A stretch of DNA of 64,000 bases from Planococcus lenghuensis (GCF_001999905.1 NZ_CP019640.1:3080001-3144000); one strand, 5' to 3'. Positions 25,014-33,928 are shown, counted from the stretch's first letter. The notes: generated from the letters alone by a model not told the origin. Program-made: numbers and translations.

Positions 25014-25427
25014 TCACTTTCTTTTCTTATCCGGGTCTTCATCGTATCGGTCCTCTTCCAAAAGAACTTCATCCACTTCGGAATTCGGTTTTTGAAGGGG
25101 ATCCGCTTCATGCAGCTGTTTCTGCTGAAACTCGGATTTTTTCGTTTCGGAATCCAAGTACGAGTCATTGCTCTCCGGATTCTCTTCCCCGAAATGCTGA
25201 TCGAGGATAACGTTATGATCGTCCTCATCCGCATCCGGCAGAATCTCACTGACCCGGCCGACCTGCCCATCCGCAAGCCGGACTTTGATGCCATGCGGGT
25301 GGGTCGGTGATTTTGTCAGCAAATCTTTCACAACACCTTGCGTTTTCCGGCCTGTCCGCTGGTCTTTCTTCAAAATGATATTCACCTTTTTGCCCGGCTT
25401 CACATCCCGGCGGTTCCGTCCATCCAT
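25014..25427 (-). CDS. ywbE: YwbE family protein with acidic C-terminal extension
   Basis: 137 residues. The first 65 match the small YwbE family closely: GRNRRDVKPGKKVNIILKKD, then THPHGIKVRLADGQVGRVSE. The family is usually about 65 residues; here a charged, low-complexity tail of about 70 residues (EDDHNVILDQHFGEENPES...) is added, with lysine-rich ends. Function unknown; the core looks like a small SH3-like nucleic-acid binder. The start has GGGAGAGG at normal distance. Confidence 0.85.
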   Translation of the reverse strand: MDGRNRRDVKPGKKVNIILKKDQRTGRKTQGVVKDLLTKSPTHPHGIKVRLADGQVGRVSEILPDADEDDHNVILDQHFGEENPESNDSYLDSETKKSEFQQKQLHEADPLQKPNSEVDEVLLEEDRYDEDPDKKRK

Positions 25428-25465
25428 TCCAAGCCTCTCCCTTCTTCTGCTGATTTGACTGCAAT

Positions 25466-25491
25466 GAAAAAAGGCGGGGAATCCCCGCCTC
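25466..25491 (-). terminator. Terminator of the ysnF-like gene
   Basis: GGCGGGG-AAT-CCCCGCC with a T-run on the minus strand. A second palindrome GCCTTTAATTAAAGGC (25498-25513) overlaps the stop codon. Confidence 0.8.
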
Positions 25492-25505
25492 GTTAACGCC
25501 TTTAA

Positions 25506-26531
25506 TTAAAGGCGGCCTTTTCTTTCATTTTCTCTTCTCAGACGCTCAGCTTCATCGATTTCAACGTCTCCTTCGATGTCCGCTTCTTCGTGTCGTACTG
25601 TTTCATCGACGACTTCAGTATCTTGTACTTTGCGTTTGCCGACAACAATCTCTTCACCCACGACGTCTTTTTTCGATACTTCTACGCGCTCTTCGGTGAG
25701 CGGGATATGAATTTCTTCATTATCATCATAAGCCCGGTCATTCACGCCAGCCTGTGTTTCTTCGTTGACTGGACGGCGTTCGACAACAACCTCTTCATGC
25801 TCTACCGGCACTTCTACATGCTGACGCTCTTCGACAGTGTGTTTCCCGACATTGACTTCGCCGGACTCAACGCGTTCTTTGCCTACATTCAAGCGTTCCT
25901 CGTGCAGACGGAGGCGTTCTTCTTCCGTTTCAGCTACTCGTTCTCTGTCTGTTTCTACTACTGGATCTACTGCGGGTTCTACTGGTGTTCTGTCTTTTTC
26001 TACCACGACTTCATCCACCTCTTCTTCCCGGATTCCGCTGTCGATTCGTCCTGTATCCAAGCGGTCATCATCTTCCACCAGATTGCGGTTTGTATTATAT
26101 GCTGTGTTATTCGATTCATTTGTATCGACAGTCAGACCTGGCGATGCAACTGCTGCATCATCGACATAGCCTTCAGTCTCATAATGTGTACCGTAGTCAC
26201 GGTCAACGTACAGCAGGATTTTGCCGTTCTTCACTTCATTGTGATAGCGGTCTGCCTCTCCTGCATCAAGACCCATTTTATCGAATGCTCCGCGTGTCGG
26301 TTCTTCACCGGACAGGAAGCCCATGAACTTATCCATCCAGCCGCCGCCGGAAGACTGGACATCCACATCTACATCAGTACGGCCGCGCACCATGGAAATC
26401 TGGTCGCTGTCACTCGTCATGACGTACATGTCGTTCTCTGCATAACCTTCCGCTTTCAGTTCGTCGATCTTTTGCAGTACTTCTGTTTCCGTGTCGAACG
26501 TTCCGATAAATTTGTTATCAAAGTTTCGCAT
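25506..26531 (-). CDS. General stress protein: GS17M domain plus YsnF/AvaK (DUF2382) domain
   Basis: 341 residues. The N-terminal 75 (KFIGTFDTETEVLQKIDELK...) match the general stress protein 17M-type domain. A flexible acidic linker follows. The C-terminal 150 residues form the DUF2382/YsnF domain of repeated charged strands (LRLHEERLNVGKERVESGEV, VEVPVEHEEVVVERRPV). The protein is very acidic and was probably built for stress tolerance; its molecular function is unknown. ATG 26531 has GGAGGA at 7 bp; the in-frame ATG 26546 overlaps that site. A sigma-B promoter lies upstream. Confidence 0.85.
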   Translation of the reverse strand: MRNFDNKFIGTFDTETEVLQKIDELKAEGYAENDMYVMTSDSDQISMVRGRTDVDVDVQSSGGGWMDKFMGFLSGEEPTRGAFDKMGLDAGEADRYHNEVKNGKILLYVDRDYGTHYETEGYVDDAAVASPGLTVDTNESNNTAYNTNRNLVEDDDRLDTGRIDSGIREEEVDEVVVEKDRTPVEPAVDPVVETDRERVAETEEERLRLHEERLNVGKERVESGEVNVGKHTVEERQHVEVPVEHEEVVVERRPVNEETQAGVNDRAYDDNEEIHIPLTEERVEVSKKDVVGEEIVVGKRKVQDTEVVDETVRHEEADIEGDVEIDEAERLRRENERKGRL

Positions 26532-26584
26532 TCCGAATTCCTCCATTTTTTATAGTTTCGTATTTGCGTGTTCTATTATTGAAT

Positions 26585-26609
26585 TTACCCTTGGCATCGC
26601 ATTTAAAAC
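26585..26609 (-). promoter_or_regulatory. Sigma-B promoter of the ysnF-like gene
   Basis: On the minus strand GTTTTA (26604-26609), 13-bp spacer, GGGTAA (26585-26590). Confidence 0.75.
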
Positions 26610-26679
26610 ATTCGTTTTATTACGATTTAATTACTGTGCCTGATAAAAACCGCGACTGCAGGAATCCTAAACCAGGAAA

Positions 26680-27539
26680 TCAGCTGCCTTGAATCATGTA
26701 TTTTTGGATGGCATGCGCCACACCGTCTTCATTATGGTGCTTTGTGACATGTGTGCTTGCCTCTATTACCTCTTCTTCAGCGTTTTCCATTGCGATTTTC
26801 ATGCCGGCGATTTCAAACATCGACAAATCGTTTAAGTTATCCCCATCGCCACAATGTCCGCCTGTGTGATTTCCATCATATCTGCCAGTGCCAGCACGGC
26901 GTTCCCCTTGCTGGTTTCGGGATGTCCAAGTTCCAGTTTGACGTCCCCTGAGGAAGTTATGGAAATATCAGCCCGGTCGGATAACCGGTCGCGGAGTGAA
27001 GCGAGTGCGTCTCCATCAAATGACATAACAAATAATTTATACGGAGCGACATCTGCATAATCCACGCTGCCAAAATCGCCCATCGTTGTCATTCCGTGCT
27101 GGTTATACTGGATTTCGATTTTCCGCTCAGCCCAGTCCACCGGGTAATCCGGATCTTTTTTCAGTGCAGCTTCAATCTCCGCCTGCAGTATATCCCGACC
27201 GTTTTTCAGGATATAAATGCCCCGGTTCGTATAGATTTCATAATAGAACCCTTCTTCCTCCAGAATTCCTGCAACATCTGCTGCTGTTTCAGGTGACAAT
27301 GCCAAGTAGCGGGCCTCTTCGCCCCCATGCCGGGTAACTGCGCCATTTCCTGAAATGATTGGGCATTCCAGCCCGGCCTTATGCAAAATCTGTTCGATAT
27401 CCGGAACGGACCGGCCGGAACAGGCAACGACTATGTCTCCTTGATCCTGCACCTGCCGGATTGCTTCGGCGTTAATCCGGCTGATGGTGCAGTCTTCGGA
27501 AAGCAGCGTATCATCAAGGTCAATCGCAATCAGTTTCAT
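26680..27539 (-). pseudogene. HAD (Cof-type) phosphatase with a frameshift
   Basis: The reading frame from ATG 27539 gives a Cof-type HAD phosphatase: KLIAIDLDDTLLSEDCTISR start, CSGRSVPDIEQIL, and SKGNAVLALADMMEI. It then stops early at VAMGIT. One base more in the G-run at 26841-26844 (4 instead of 5) would read VAMGDNLNDLSMFEIAGMKI, the expected GDNxND motif, and continue to a normal end at 26680 (DGVAHAIQKYMIQGS). The essential motif IV aspartates are lost in the present frame. It is either a real single-base deletion or a homopolymer sequencing error. Confidence 0.85.
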
Positions 27540-27671
27540 TAAAATCCACATCCTCTCATCTGGCATTTTCATGCCGTTACTGTTTATGCATGGCAGGTAA
27601 CTTCTTCCCTGATGCATTTAAGTCAAAACAAAAAAGCAGCGAAATCGCTGCTTTTCATTGATCTCATGTAT

Positions 27672-28274
27672 TCATAATTTGCTGTACCATTGTTTTGCAG
27701 CCTGAACTTCAGACATTGTCAGCTGATGGCCCTGATTTTCCCAATGAAGTTCGACGCTTGCGCCTGCATCCTTCAGCAGCCGATTTAAATCCTCCGATTC
27801 CTCGGCAGTACAAAGCGGGTCATTCGTACCTGCCCCGATAAAGACCGGCGTGCCCGTCAAATCAGGCAATTCCATATCCCTTACCGGAACCATCGGATGA
27901 TGCAGGATAGCTCCGCGCAGTGCATCTCCATAATGGAACAGCAGACTGCCTGCAATATTGGCACCGTTTGAATAACCGATCGCAATAACGTTTGAGCGAT
28001 CGAATTTATACTCCTTCGCCGCATCCTCGATAAACTCATATAATTCCTTCGTGCGGAATTTCAAGTCTTCGATATCAAATACCCCTTCGGACAGCCGCTT
28101 AAAAAAACGGGGCATCCCGTTTTCTGTCACGTTGCCCCGGATGCTTAAAACGGATGCTTCCGAATCAATCTCCTGGCCAAGTCCGAGCAAGTCCTGTTCA
28201 GTTCCCCCTGTTCCGTGCAGCAGCAATAACGTCGGTTTTTCCGGATCGGTTCCCGGTTTAAAAATATGTTTCAT
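27672..28274 (-). CDS. mhqD: Alpha/beta-hydrolase, MhqD-like
   Basis: 200 residues, phospholipase/carboxylesterase family. LLLLHGTGGTEQDLLGLG forms the oxyanion region. The nucleophile elbow is GYSNGAN, the Asp lies in GAGTNDPLC and the His in NQGHQLT. Closest in pattern to MhqD, a quinone/electrophile-responsive hydrolase of Bacillus. No MhqR regulator is seen in the window. The symbol is by similarity. The substrate is unknown. Confidence 0.8.
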   Translation of the reverse strand: MKHIFKPGTDPEKPTLLLLHGTGGTEQDLLGLGQEIDSEASVLSIRGNVTENGMPRFFKRLSEGVFDIEDLKFRTKELYEFIEDAAKEYKFDRSNVIAIGYSNGANIAGSLLFHYGDALRGAILHHPMVPVRDMELPDLTGTPVFIGAGTNDPLCTAEESEDLNRLLKDAGASVELHWENQGHQLTMSEVQAAKQWYSKL

Positions 28275-28334
28275 GAATGTATCTTCCCCTTTCTCGTGCG
28301 ATTGATTGGTATCTAAGCGATTCTATATAGGTTG

Positions 28335-28571
28335 AACAAAAGAATCTTCAGCGAATTCGCATTGGTCGCTCGGGGGAAGACTCTCGCAGGAAGCCAGGCA
28401 AAGACCCGTCTGTCTTCCTGCTTCGTCTACCCCACGGACGCGCCAATGCTTAATGTAACTCGTTAATTGACCGCTTCCAGCCCCTGTGGAGGAAACAGGC
28501 GGTTTCTGTTTCTCCTCTAGTCTATAAATACCTGGATTCTATAGTGATATGTGGATTCTTTAACTCAATTT
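28335..28571. repeat. Degenerate extragenic repeat element (copy 2)
   Basis: Holds GCTCGGGGGAAGACTCTCGC and TCTTCCTGCTTCGTCTACCC in inverted arrangement, typical of the same Bacillales repeat type. Its right side ends in TTCTTTAACTCAATTT (28556-28571), the terminus shared with copies at 13.6 and 50.6 kb. Confidence 0.5.
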
Positions 28572-28768
28572 ATATAGTATACTCCCACTGCTGTTCATAC
28601 TGCGGTAGCAGCTCCAGCTGTTCCCGAGCATTTTCCGGTGTTGCACCAATCAGGAAGCCGGAAGAATCTCTCGTCACTTCTCTTCACAGCCCGATACTCC
28701 AGTTGATACCCAATAATTACCGGTGCACAACGAATTTTTTCAGTTTCAGCCGGTTTCATTCCGCCCAT
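28570..28768 (-). pseudogene. Remnant of a small unknown gene, frameshifted
   Basis: From ATG 28768 the frame gives GGMKPAETEKIRCAPVIIGY then QLEYRAV, then runs out of protein-like sequence. One base fewer in the AAGAGAAG stretch would lead into RDSSGFLIGATPENAREQLE and a stop at 28570. Both halves look protein-like, so a broken gene of about 65 codons is plausible. No family recognised; chance is not excluded. Confidence 0.35.
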
Positions 28769-28827
28769 ATGCTTACCTGGAGATTACCGGAACAACTATC
28801 TCGAATTAAAGGTAATTATACCAGAAC

Positions 28828-28861
28828 AAAAAAGAATGTCCATCAGAGGACATTCTTTTTT
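28828..28861. terminator. Strong terminator after the chromate operon
   Basis: A perfect 14-bp stem AAAAAAGAATGTCC / GGACATTCTTTTTT with a 6-nt loop. Confidence 0.9.
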
Positions 28862-29394
28862 CAGATCAAGCCGGTTATTCCTCCGTAGGCCAAGGCAAGC
28901 AGAATAACAAAGGCGGGATGAATATTTTTGATTTCAAGCAGAAAATAACTGACTGCAGCGATTGCGGCAGTTTCGACGATGCCGGCAGTCGCTGCTGATT
29001 CTGTGAAAAACTGAAGCGCCATGACGCCGAGCAACACTGCGATGACCGGCCGGACAAGCTTCGTGATGTTTTTGACTTTCGGGGAATCTTTATACTTCAG
29101 AAGCGTCACCATCAGACCGATCATCAGGAACAGAGAGGGGCCGACAGCGGCAAACAAGGCAATAATAGCGCCAAGAATGCCGCCTTCCTCAAAACCGATA
29201 TAGCCGGCCATTTTCGTGGCAATCGGTCCCGGCAATGCGTTCCCGAGTGCCAGCACCTCCCCGAATTCCTGGGTAGTCATCCAGCCATACCGGTCGACGA
29301 CTTCCGCTTCAACAAGCGGAATGGAAGCAGGACCACCGCCATATCCTAAAATTCCGGGAATAAAGAAAGCGAGAAACAATTGCCAGAAAATCAC
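28861..29394 (-). CDS. chrA: Short-chain chromate transporter subunit, second half
   Basis: 177 residues, one CHR domain with about six spans: FFIPGILGYGGGPASIPLVE at the start, LALGNALPGPIATKMAGYIG near residue 50. Bacilli often split ChrA into two short proteins that work together to extrude chromate or related oxyanions. Its start overlaps the stop of the upstream half by 4 bp (ATGA), so translation is coupled. Last gene of the operon. Confidence 0.88.
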   Translation of the reverse strand: MIFWQLFLAFFIPGILGYGGGPASIPLVEAEVVDRYGWMTTQEFGEVLALGNALPGPIATKMAGYIGFEEGGILGAIIALFAAVGPSLFLMIGLMVTLLKYKDSPKVKNITKLVRPVIAVLLGVMALQFFTESAATAGIVETAAIAAVSYFLLEIKNIHPAFVILLALAYGGITGLI

Positions 29395-29990
29395 TCATTT
29401 TCGCCTCCTTTTTTCAGCGGCAGAAACACAAAGACAAGCACAGCCAGAATTAAAAAGGCCGGATGGACACCGAGGGCTTCCATCAGAACAGCAGCCAGCA
29501 CAGCCAAAACCACTGCCCGCGTCCAGCCGAGGGACTGGCCGGATTTTTTCAAAAAATCCCATGTCAGGACAGCCAGCATGACTCCGACTACCGGAACAAC
29601 TGCAGCTGACATGCTGGCAACCCATGGCAGGTCCTTGAATGCCTGCAGCGTACTCAACAGCAGAATCATCAGCAGAACAGTCGGCACAACGTTTGCGATT
29701 AACGCTGTCAGGCTGCCGGTCAACCCGCCGAGCCGGTAACCGATATAGCCGGCCATTTTTGTGGCGATCGGTCCCGGCATTGTATTAGCCAATGCCAATG
29801 TATCACCGAAATCATCATCTGACATCCATCGGTATTTTTTAACGACTTCCTGGTGAAACAGCGGAATCGAAGAAGGTCCGCCTCCGAATCCCAGCATGCC
29901 TACACGGAAAAAGGCGGCAAATAAATCCGCATACAGCCGGGATCTGGACGGTTCCCGCTGTCTGACTTTCGGTTTTTCTTCGGTCACCAC
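29391..29990 (-). CDS. chrA: Short-chain chromate transporter subunit, first half
   Basis: 199 residues, one CHR domain (FFRVGMLGFGGGPSSIPLFH, then LALANTMPGPIATKMAGYIG) with a charged 20-residue N-terminal tail. It starts with GTG 29990 and overlaps the end of the gamma-glutamyltransferase gene by 7 bp. Pairs with the next gene, which has the same domain in inverted topology in known systems. Named by domain; the real substrate may be other than chromate. Confidence 0.88.
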   Translation of the reverse strand: MVTEEKPKVRQREPSRSRLYADLFAAFFRVGMLGFGGGPSSIPLFHQEVVKKYRWMSDDDFGDTLALANTMPGPIATKMAGYIGYRLGGLTGSLTALIANVVPTVLLMILLLSTLQAFKDLPWVASMSAAVVPVVGVMLAVLTWDFLKKSGQSLGWTRAVVLAVLAAVLMEALGVHPAFLILAVLVFVFLPLKKGGENE

Positions 29991-31588
29991 ACAGACACAG
30001 CTCCATCGGTACGGGGTTCTGTGCCGCCTGCAAGGACACCCGTTTCCGGATTGCGCCAGATAATCTGACCTCGTCCGAATGCGCCGCCATCCGCCATCAC
30101 TTGTACATCATGCCCTTTGCGGATCAGTGCCTGCGCCAAGTAATTCGGGAAATGCGCTTCCACGATTATTTTCTTGCCGCCCATCCATTGCCAGCGCGGC
30201 GCATCAAGGGCTGCCTGTGGATTCAGCAAGTAATCAACGGTATTGGTAACCACCTGAAAGTGACCTTGCGGCTGCATATAGCCGCCCATGACCCCAAACG
30301 GCCCGACCGCTTTTCCGTTTTTCGTCAGGAAACCGGGAATGATTGTATGGAATGTCCGTTTGCCCGGTTTCAGCACGTTCGGATGGTCTTCATCCAGCTT
30401 GAAATCCGCTCCCCGGTTCTGCAGGCTGATGCCGGTGCCCGGGATAACAATGCCGGATCCGAAACCCATATAATTACTTTGGATGTAAGAAATCATATTC
30501 CCTTCCTCGTCTGCAGCAGACAGGTAAACCGTGCCGCCTTTTGGAAGTTCATACGGTTCCGGGTCACACGCCGTTTCACCGATGGCAGCTGCACGCGATT
30601 TGGCATAGTCATCCGACAGCAAGTGTTCAGTCTCCACCGGCATCGCTTCCGGTTCTGTGATGAACGCCTGTCCGTCCGTAAATGCCAGTTTCATCGCTTC
30701 GATCTGCTCGTGGAATGTGTCCGCTGACTGCCAGACCGGTTTTTGCTGCTGTTTGAAAATATTGAGTGCCATCAATGCGACCATGCCCTGTCCGTTCGGC
30801 GGGATTTCCCATACATCATAGCCGCGGTAGTTGGCGGACACAGGCTCCACCCACTCCGGTTTATATGCGGTCAGATCTTCCTTGCGCAGAAAGCCGCCGT
30901 GCTTCTGCATAAATGCATCCATCTGATCAGCAAGTTGCCCTTCATAGAATGAACGGGAATTTGTTTCGCCAATATCCCGAAGCGTCGACGCATGACCAGG
31001 CGATGTCCATACTTCGCCGATTTCCGGCGCCCGGCCATTCGGTGCAAATGTGTCAAACCACGCCTGGTACTCTTCCGATGTGAATGTTTCCTTGAACCGG
31101 CTGTATGCCAGCTTCCAGTACTTTCCGAGAATCGGTGTAAGCGGATAACCTTCTTCCGCATAGCGGATCGCCGGTTTCAGTGTTTCTGACAGCGGCAGTT
31201 TGCCAAATTTTTCAGCGAGCGCGGCCCAGGCAGCCGGTACACCCGGTACTGTTACAGGGATGAGACCATGGACCGGCATCTTGTCGTGTCCGCGTTCTTT
31301 GACAGCTTCCACGGAAATGCTTTTTGGCGCCGGTCCCGAGCTGTTAAGTCCATGCAATTTATCCTTCACCCAGACGAGTGCAAACGCATCACCGCCGATG
31401 CCATTCGATGTAGGTTCCACCACCGTGAGCGCTGCAGCCGCAGCGATGGCTGCATCGATCGCATTGCCGCCTTTTTGCATCACTTCAATTCCCGCCTGGG
31501 CTGCAAGCGGCTGGGATGTCGCCACCATTCCTTTTTTTGCAAATACCGTGTTTCGTTTCGATTCAAATGGGTGATTTAAATAATCCAT
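29984..31588 (-). CDS. ywrD: Gamma-glutamyltransferase family (YwrD-type)
   Basis: 534 residues, Ntn-hydrolase made as one chain that cuts itself. The N-terminal half has GGNAIDAAIAAAAALTVVEP and NGIGGDAFALVW. The catalytic Thr is likely in PKGGTVYLSAADEEGNMISY, and the C-terminal half has FGVMGGYMQPQGHFQV. There is no signal peptide, unlike secreted GGTs, so it acts in the cytosol. It is followed directly by the two chromate transporter halves, and an Lrp-type regulator lies upstream, as in the Bacillus ywrABCD locus. ATG 31588 is preferred to 31591 by ribosome-site spacing. Confidence 0.9.
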   Translation of the reverse strand: MDYLNHPFESKRNTVFAKKGMVATSQPLAAQAGIEVMQKGGNAIDAAIAAAAALTVVEPTSNGIGGDAFALVWVKDKLHGLNSSGPAPKSISVEAVKERGHDKMPVHGLIPVTVPGVPAAWAALAEKFGKLPLSETLKPAIRYAEEGYPLTPILGKYWKLAYSRFKETFTSEEYQAWFDTFAPNGRAPEIGEVWTSPGHASTLRDIGETNSRSFYEGQLADQMDAFMQKHGGFLRKEDLTAYKPEWVEPVSANYRGYDVWEIPPNGQGMVALMALNIFKQQQKPVWQSADTFHEQIEAMKLAFTDGQAFITEPEAMPVETEHLLSDDYAKSRAAAIGETACDPEPYELPKGGTVYLSAADEEGNMISYIQSNYMGFGSGIVIPGTGISLQNRGADFKLDEDHPNVLKPGKRTFHTIIPGFLTKNGKAVGPFGVMGGYMQPQGHFQVVTNTVDYLLNPQAALDAPRWQWMGGKKIIVEAHFPNYLAQALIRKGHDVQVMADGGAFGRGQIIWRNPETGVLAGGTEPRTDGAVSVW

Positions 31589-31591
31589 CAT

Positions 31592-31904
31592 TCATCCTCC
31601 TGTCTAAATAACTATCCTTTATGGGAAAAGCCCGGCAGTTCACCGGCTAGTTTTGTGATTTATCTCTGTTTACTGATTCCGGCCTCGCTTATTAACAAAT
31701 GAATACAAATAGTTGAATAATAAGGACTAAGTTATACACTTGTTAAGTTTTTAATTCGTTTTAATTAACAAAAGAAAAGCTTACTGCCGATTATAAAGCA
31801 TAAAAATTAAGAAATCTATATGAATTTTCCAAAAATATATTTAAATCCTTCAGCAAATCCTTCAACTATAGTAAGAACGAGCAACAGTCCGCGGCAAAAA
31901 GTTC
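31592..31904. other. AT-rich regulatory gap upstream of the ywrD operon
   Basis: 313 bp without a gene. It is strongly AT-rich with TTAATT/AATTAA tracts. A minus-strand TATAAT lies in the middle with no good -35. Likely binding region for the Lrp-type protein; no single operator can be defined. Confidence 0.4.
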
Positions 31905-32354
31905 TTATAATTTCATTCCGCTTCTGCTTTTAAAGCGTCGGAGTAGAATATGGCTTTCCACCCGCGTAATTCCTTCCAGCGCATACAGTTCTTCATTAAT
32001 GAATTTTTCAAGCGCAATAAAGTCCTCAACAAGCACATGCATATGAAGCGTTGAAGGACCGGTCATCTGGTAGCAGCTCGCAACCAGCGGATTATCTGCA
32101 AGCGTCTGTGCCACTTCAACAAGTGAAGCCGGCTCACAGTCCACTTCGAAAAAACCGGAAACACTTTTTCCGATCTTCTCGCTGTTAATTACAACTGTAA
32201 ATTTCTCAATAATGCCTGCTTCCGTCAATTGATGTACCCGTTCCCTTACCGCTACTCGGGAAAGATTGAGCTCTTTGCCAATATCAACATAGGAAGTGCG
32301 TCCATTCTCTGTGAGCAATTCAAGAATCCGTTTATCCGTTTCATCAATCTTCAT
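31905..32354 (-). CDS. ywrC: Lrp/AsnC-family regulator (YwrC-like)
   Basis: 149 residues. N-terminal winged HTH (DETDKRILELLTENGRTSYV, then LSRVAVRERVHQLTEAGII) and C-terminal RAM ligand domain (LVASCYQMTGPSTLHMHVLV). The neighbouring ggt-chrA-chrA genes reproduce the Bacillus ywr arrangement, in which YwrC (ChrS) represses the chromate transporters. Regulation here is inferred from that synteny. Confidence 0.88.
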   Translation of the reverse strand: MKIDETDKRILELLTENGRTSYVDIGKELNLSRVAVRERVHQLTEAGIIEKFTVVINSEKIGKSVSGFFEVDCEPASLVEVAQTLADNPLVASCYQMTGPSTLHMHVLVEDFIALEKFINEELYALEGITRVESHILLRRFKSRSGMKL

Positions 32355-32492
32355 ATAGACACCACCTTCTTACCTGTATTTTGTTAATTATTATACGCAT
32401 CGCCCTTTCTTTGCGAAAGGTAATTTGTTTTTTTACATTCTTATTGTCCGTTCCCTCTATGTCTGATAAATTAGACTTATTTTAATAATACC

Positions 32493-32521
32493 TTGTATTA
32501 AACAGTACTGTCCGTTATATT
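32493..32521 (+). promoter_or_regulatory. Promoter of the padR operon with an 11-bp direct repeat
   Basis: TTGTAT (32493-32498), 17-bp spacer, TATATT (32516-32521). The 11-mer ATTAAACAGTA occurs at 32497-32507 and again at 32543-32553, a possible PadR operator pair. Confidence 0.55.
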
Positions 32522-32566
32522 GTTCTTAAGCAAGTATTATTCATTAAACAGTAGAGGGGTGACAAA

Positions 32567-32890
32567 ATGAATGTCCAATTCAAAAAAGGCGCGCTTGATT
32601 TATGCGTCCTGGTTTTGCTGGCCAAGGAAGACCGCTACGGATATGAACTGGTCCAGAAAATTTCCGATCGCATTGCCATTTCTGAAGGGTCAGTGTATCC
32701 CCTTCTCCGGCGGCTCACGAAAGACGGGTTCTTCACAACGTATCTTCAAGAATCAACCGGTGGTCCACCCCGCAAATATTACAGTCTGACAGAAGCGGGC
32801 AGAACATATCTCCAGGAACAGCTGGATGAATGGAAACAGTTCACGGAAGGCATTAATACACTCATTGAGGAGGGAATGAAACATGATTGA
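32567..32890 (+). CDS. PadR-family transcriptional regulator
   Basis: 107 residues, small PadR (subfamily 2) winged helix with KGALDLCVLVLLAKEDRYGY, then SEGSVYPLLRRLTKDGFFTT and RKYYSLTEAGRTYL. Such proteins repress their own operon. It overlaps the next gene by 8 bp, so the two act together. Confidence 0.92.
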   Translation: MNVQFKKGALDLCVLVLLAKEDRYGYELVQKISDRIAISEGSVYPLLRRLTKDGFFTTYLQESTGGPPRKYYSLTEAGRTYLQEQLDEWKQFTEGINTLIEEGMKHD

Positions 32891-33905
32891 ACAGCAATTT
32901 CTGCACACACTGGAAAGTACGCTGACAACACTGCCGAAAGAAGAAAGAGAGGACATTCTCCAGGATATCCGGGAATACTTCGCCAATGGACGGCAGGATG
33001 GAAAAACCGAGGAAGATATCGCCCAGGAACTCGGATCTCCAGAGACCATCGGACAGGAACTGCTCCGTTCTTCCGGTTCGGGACTGGAACCGAAACTCGC
33101 GCATTCTTCAGGGGAAGCAGAATTCGAACGCGTCCACGCAAAAATCGAGAATGCAGCTCTCGTCCTCTGTCCCTCTTCTGATGATGAGCTTCATGTGGAT
33201 GTACGGGATAAAAGCTACCGACAGCAATTGACGACAGAAATCAAAGACCGGACGCTGTATATCACTTTCCGGGAAGAACAGACCAAGTGGGGGCTTTCCA
33301 ATTTCGGTATCACTTCAAAAAATCCAACGGTCGTCCTCCAGCTCCCTGCTAAAACGTACGAGGAACTGGATTGCACGACGGATAACGGACGGATTGAGGC
33401 AGACAGCGTAAAAAGCGAGTCCATCCGATTGAAGTCGGAAAATGGGCGGATCCGTGCGCAGCAGCTGGTAGTAGACAAACTGCTCGCTGAATCTGATAAC
33501 GGACGGATTGATCTGGAATCTGTCGATGCAGCCGAATTGATCGCCACGTCCAGTAATGGACGGATCGAGATGAACAAAATCACCAGCACGTCGGTTATGG
33601 CAACCTCTGACAATGGCCGGATCGGATTGGCAAATATCAGCGGAACAGTCACCGCAAAAACCGGAAATGGCCGGATCCACTTGACGACCGATCATTTGGA
33701 ACGCAATATCCGGTTGAAGACCGATAATGGCAGCATTACTGTCCAGACTGCAAGAGAGCCAGAAAATACCGCTATTCAGACAAAATCCGATTGGGGGAGT
33801 ATCTCTGTATTCGGGGAAAAAACCAGAAACAGGTTATTCGGAAGTGGAGACCACACACTACAGTTGACGACCGATAACGGCAGCATCACTGTCGAAAAGC
33901 TTTAA
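32883..33905 (+). CDS. DUF1700-type N-terminus fused to DUF4097 beta-solenoid
   Basis: 340 residues. Residues 1-60 resemble a DUF1700-type helical domain (LTTLPKEEREDILQDIREYF, EEDIAQELGSPETIGQELL). From about 80 on it is a DUF4097 domain of beta strands. Residues about 165-320 are a run of 19-20-residue units, each carrying the turn NGRI or NGSI (TDNGRIEADS, SENGRIRAQQ, SDNGRIDLES, SSNGRIEMNK, SDNGRIGLAN, GNGRIHLTTD, TDNGSITVQT). This predicts a right-handed beta-helix. No signal peptide or membrane span, so it is cytosolic. The PadR pairing is typical of envelope stress operons; the fusion of the two domains is notable. Confidence 0.85.
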   Translation: MIEQQFLHTLESTLTTLPKEEREDILQDIREYFANGRQDGKTEEDIAQELGSPETIGQELLRSSGSGLEPKLAHSSGEAEFERVHAKIENAALVLCPSSDDELHVDVRDKSYRQQLTTEIKDRTLYITFREEQTKWGLSNFGITSKNPTVVLQLPAKTYEELDCTTDNGRIEADSVKSESIRLKSENGRIRAQQLVVDKLLAESDNGRIDLESVDAAELIATSSNGRIEMNKITSTSVMATSDNGRIGLANISGTVTAKTGNGRIHLTTDHLERNIRLKTDNGSITVQTAREPENTAIQTKSDWGSISVFGEKTRNRLFGSGDHTLQLTTDNGSITVEKL

Positions 33906-33928
33906 TGATTACTGACTCATTCATTTCT

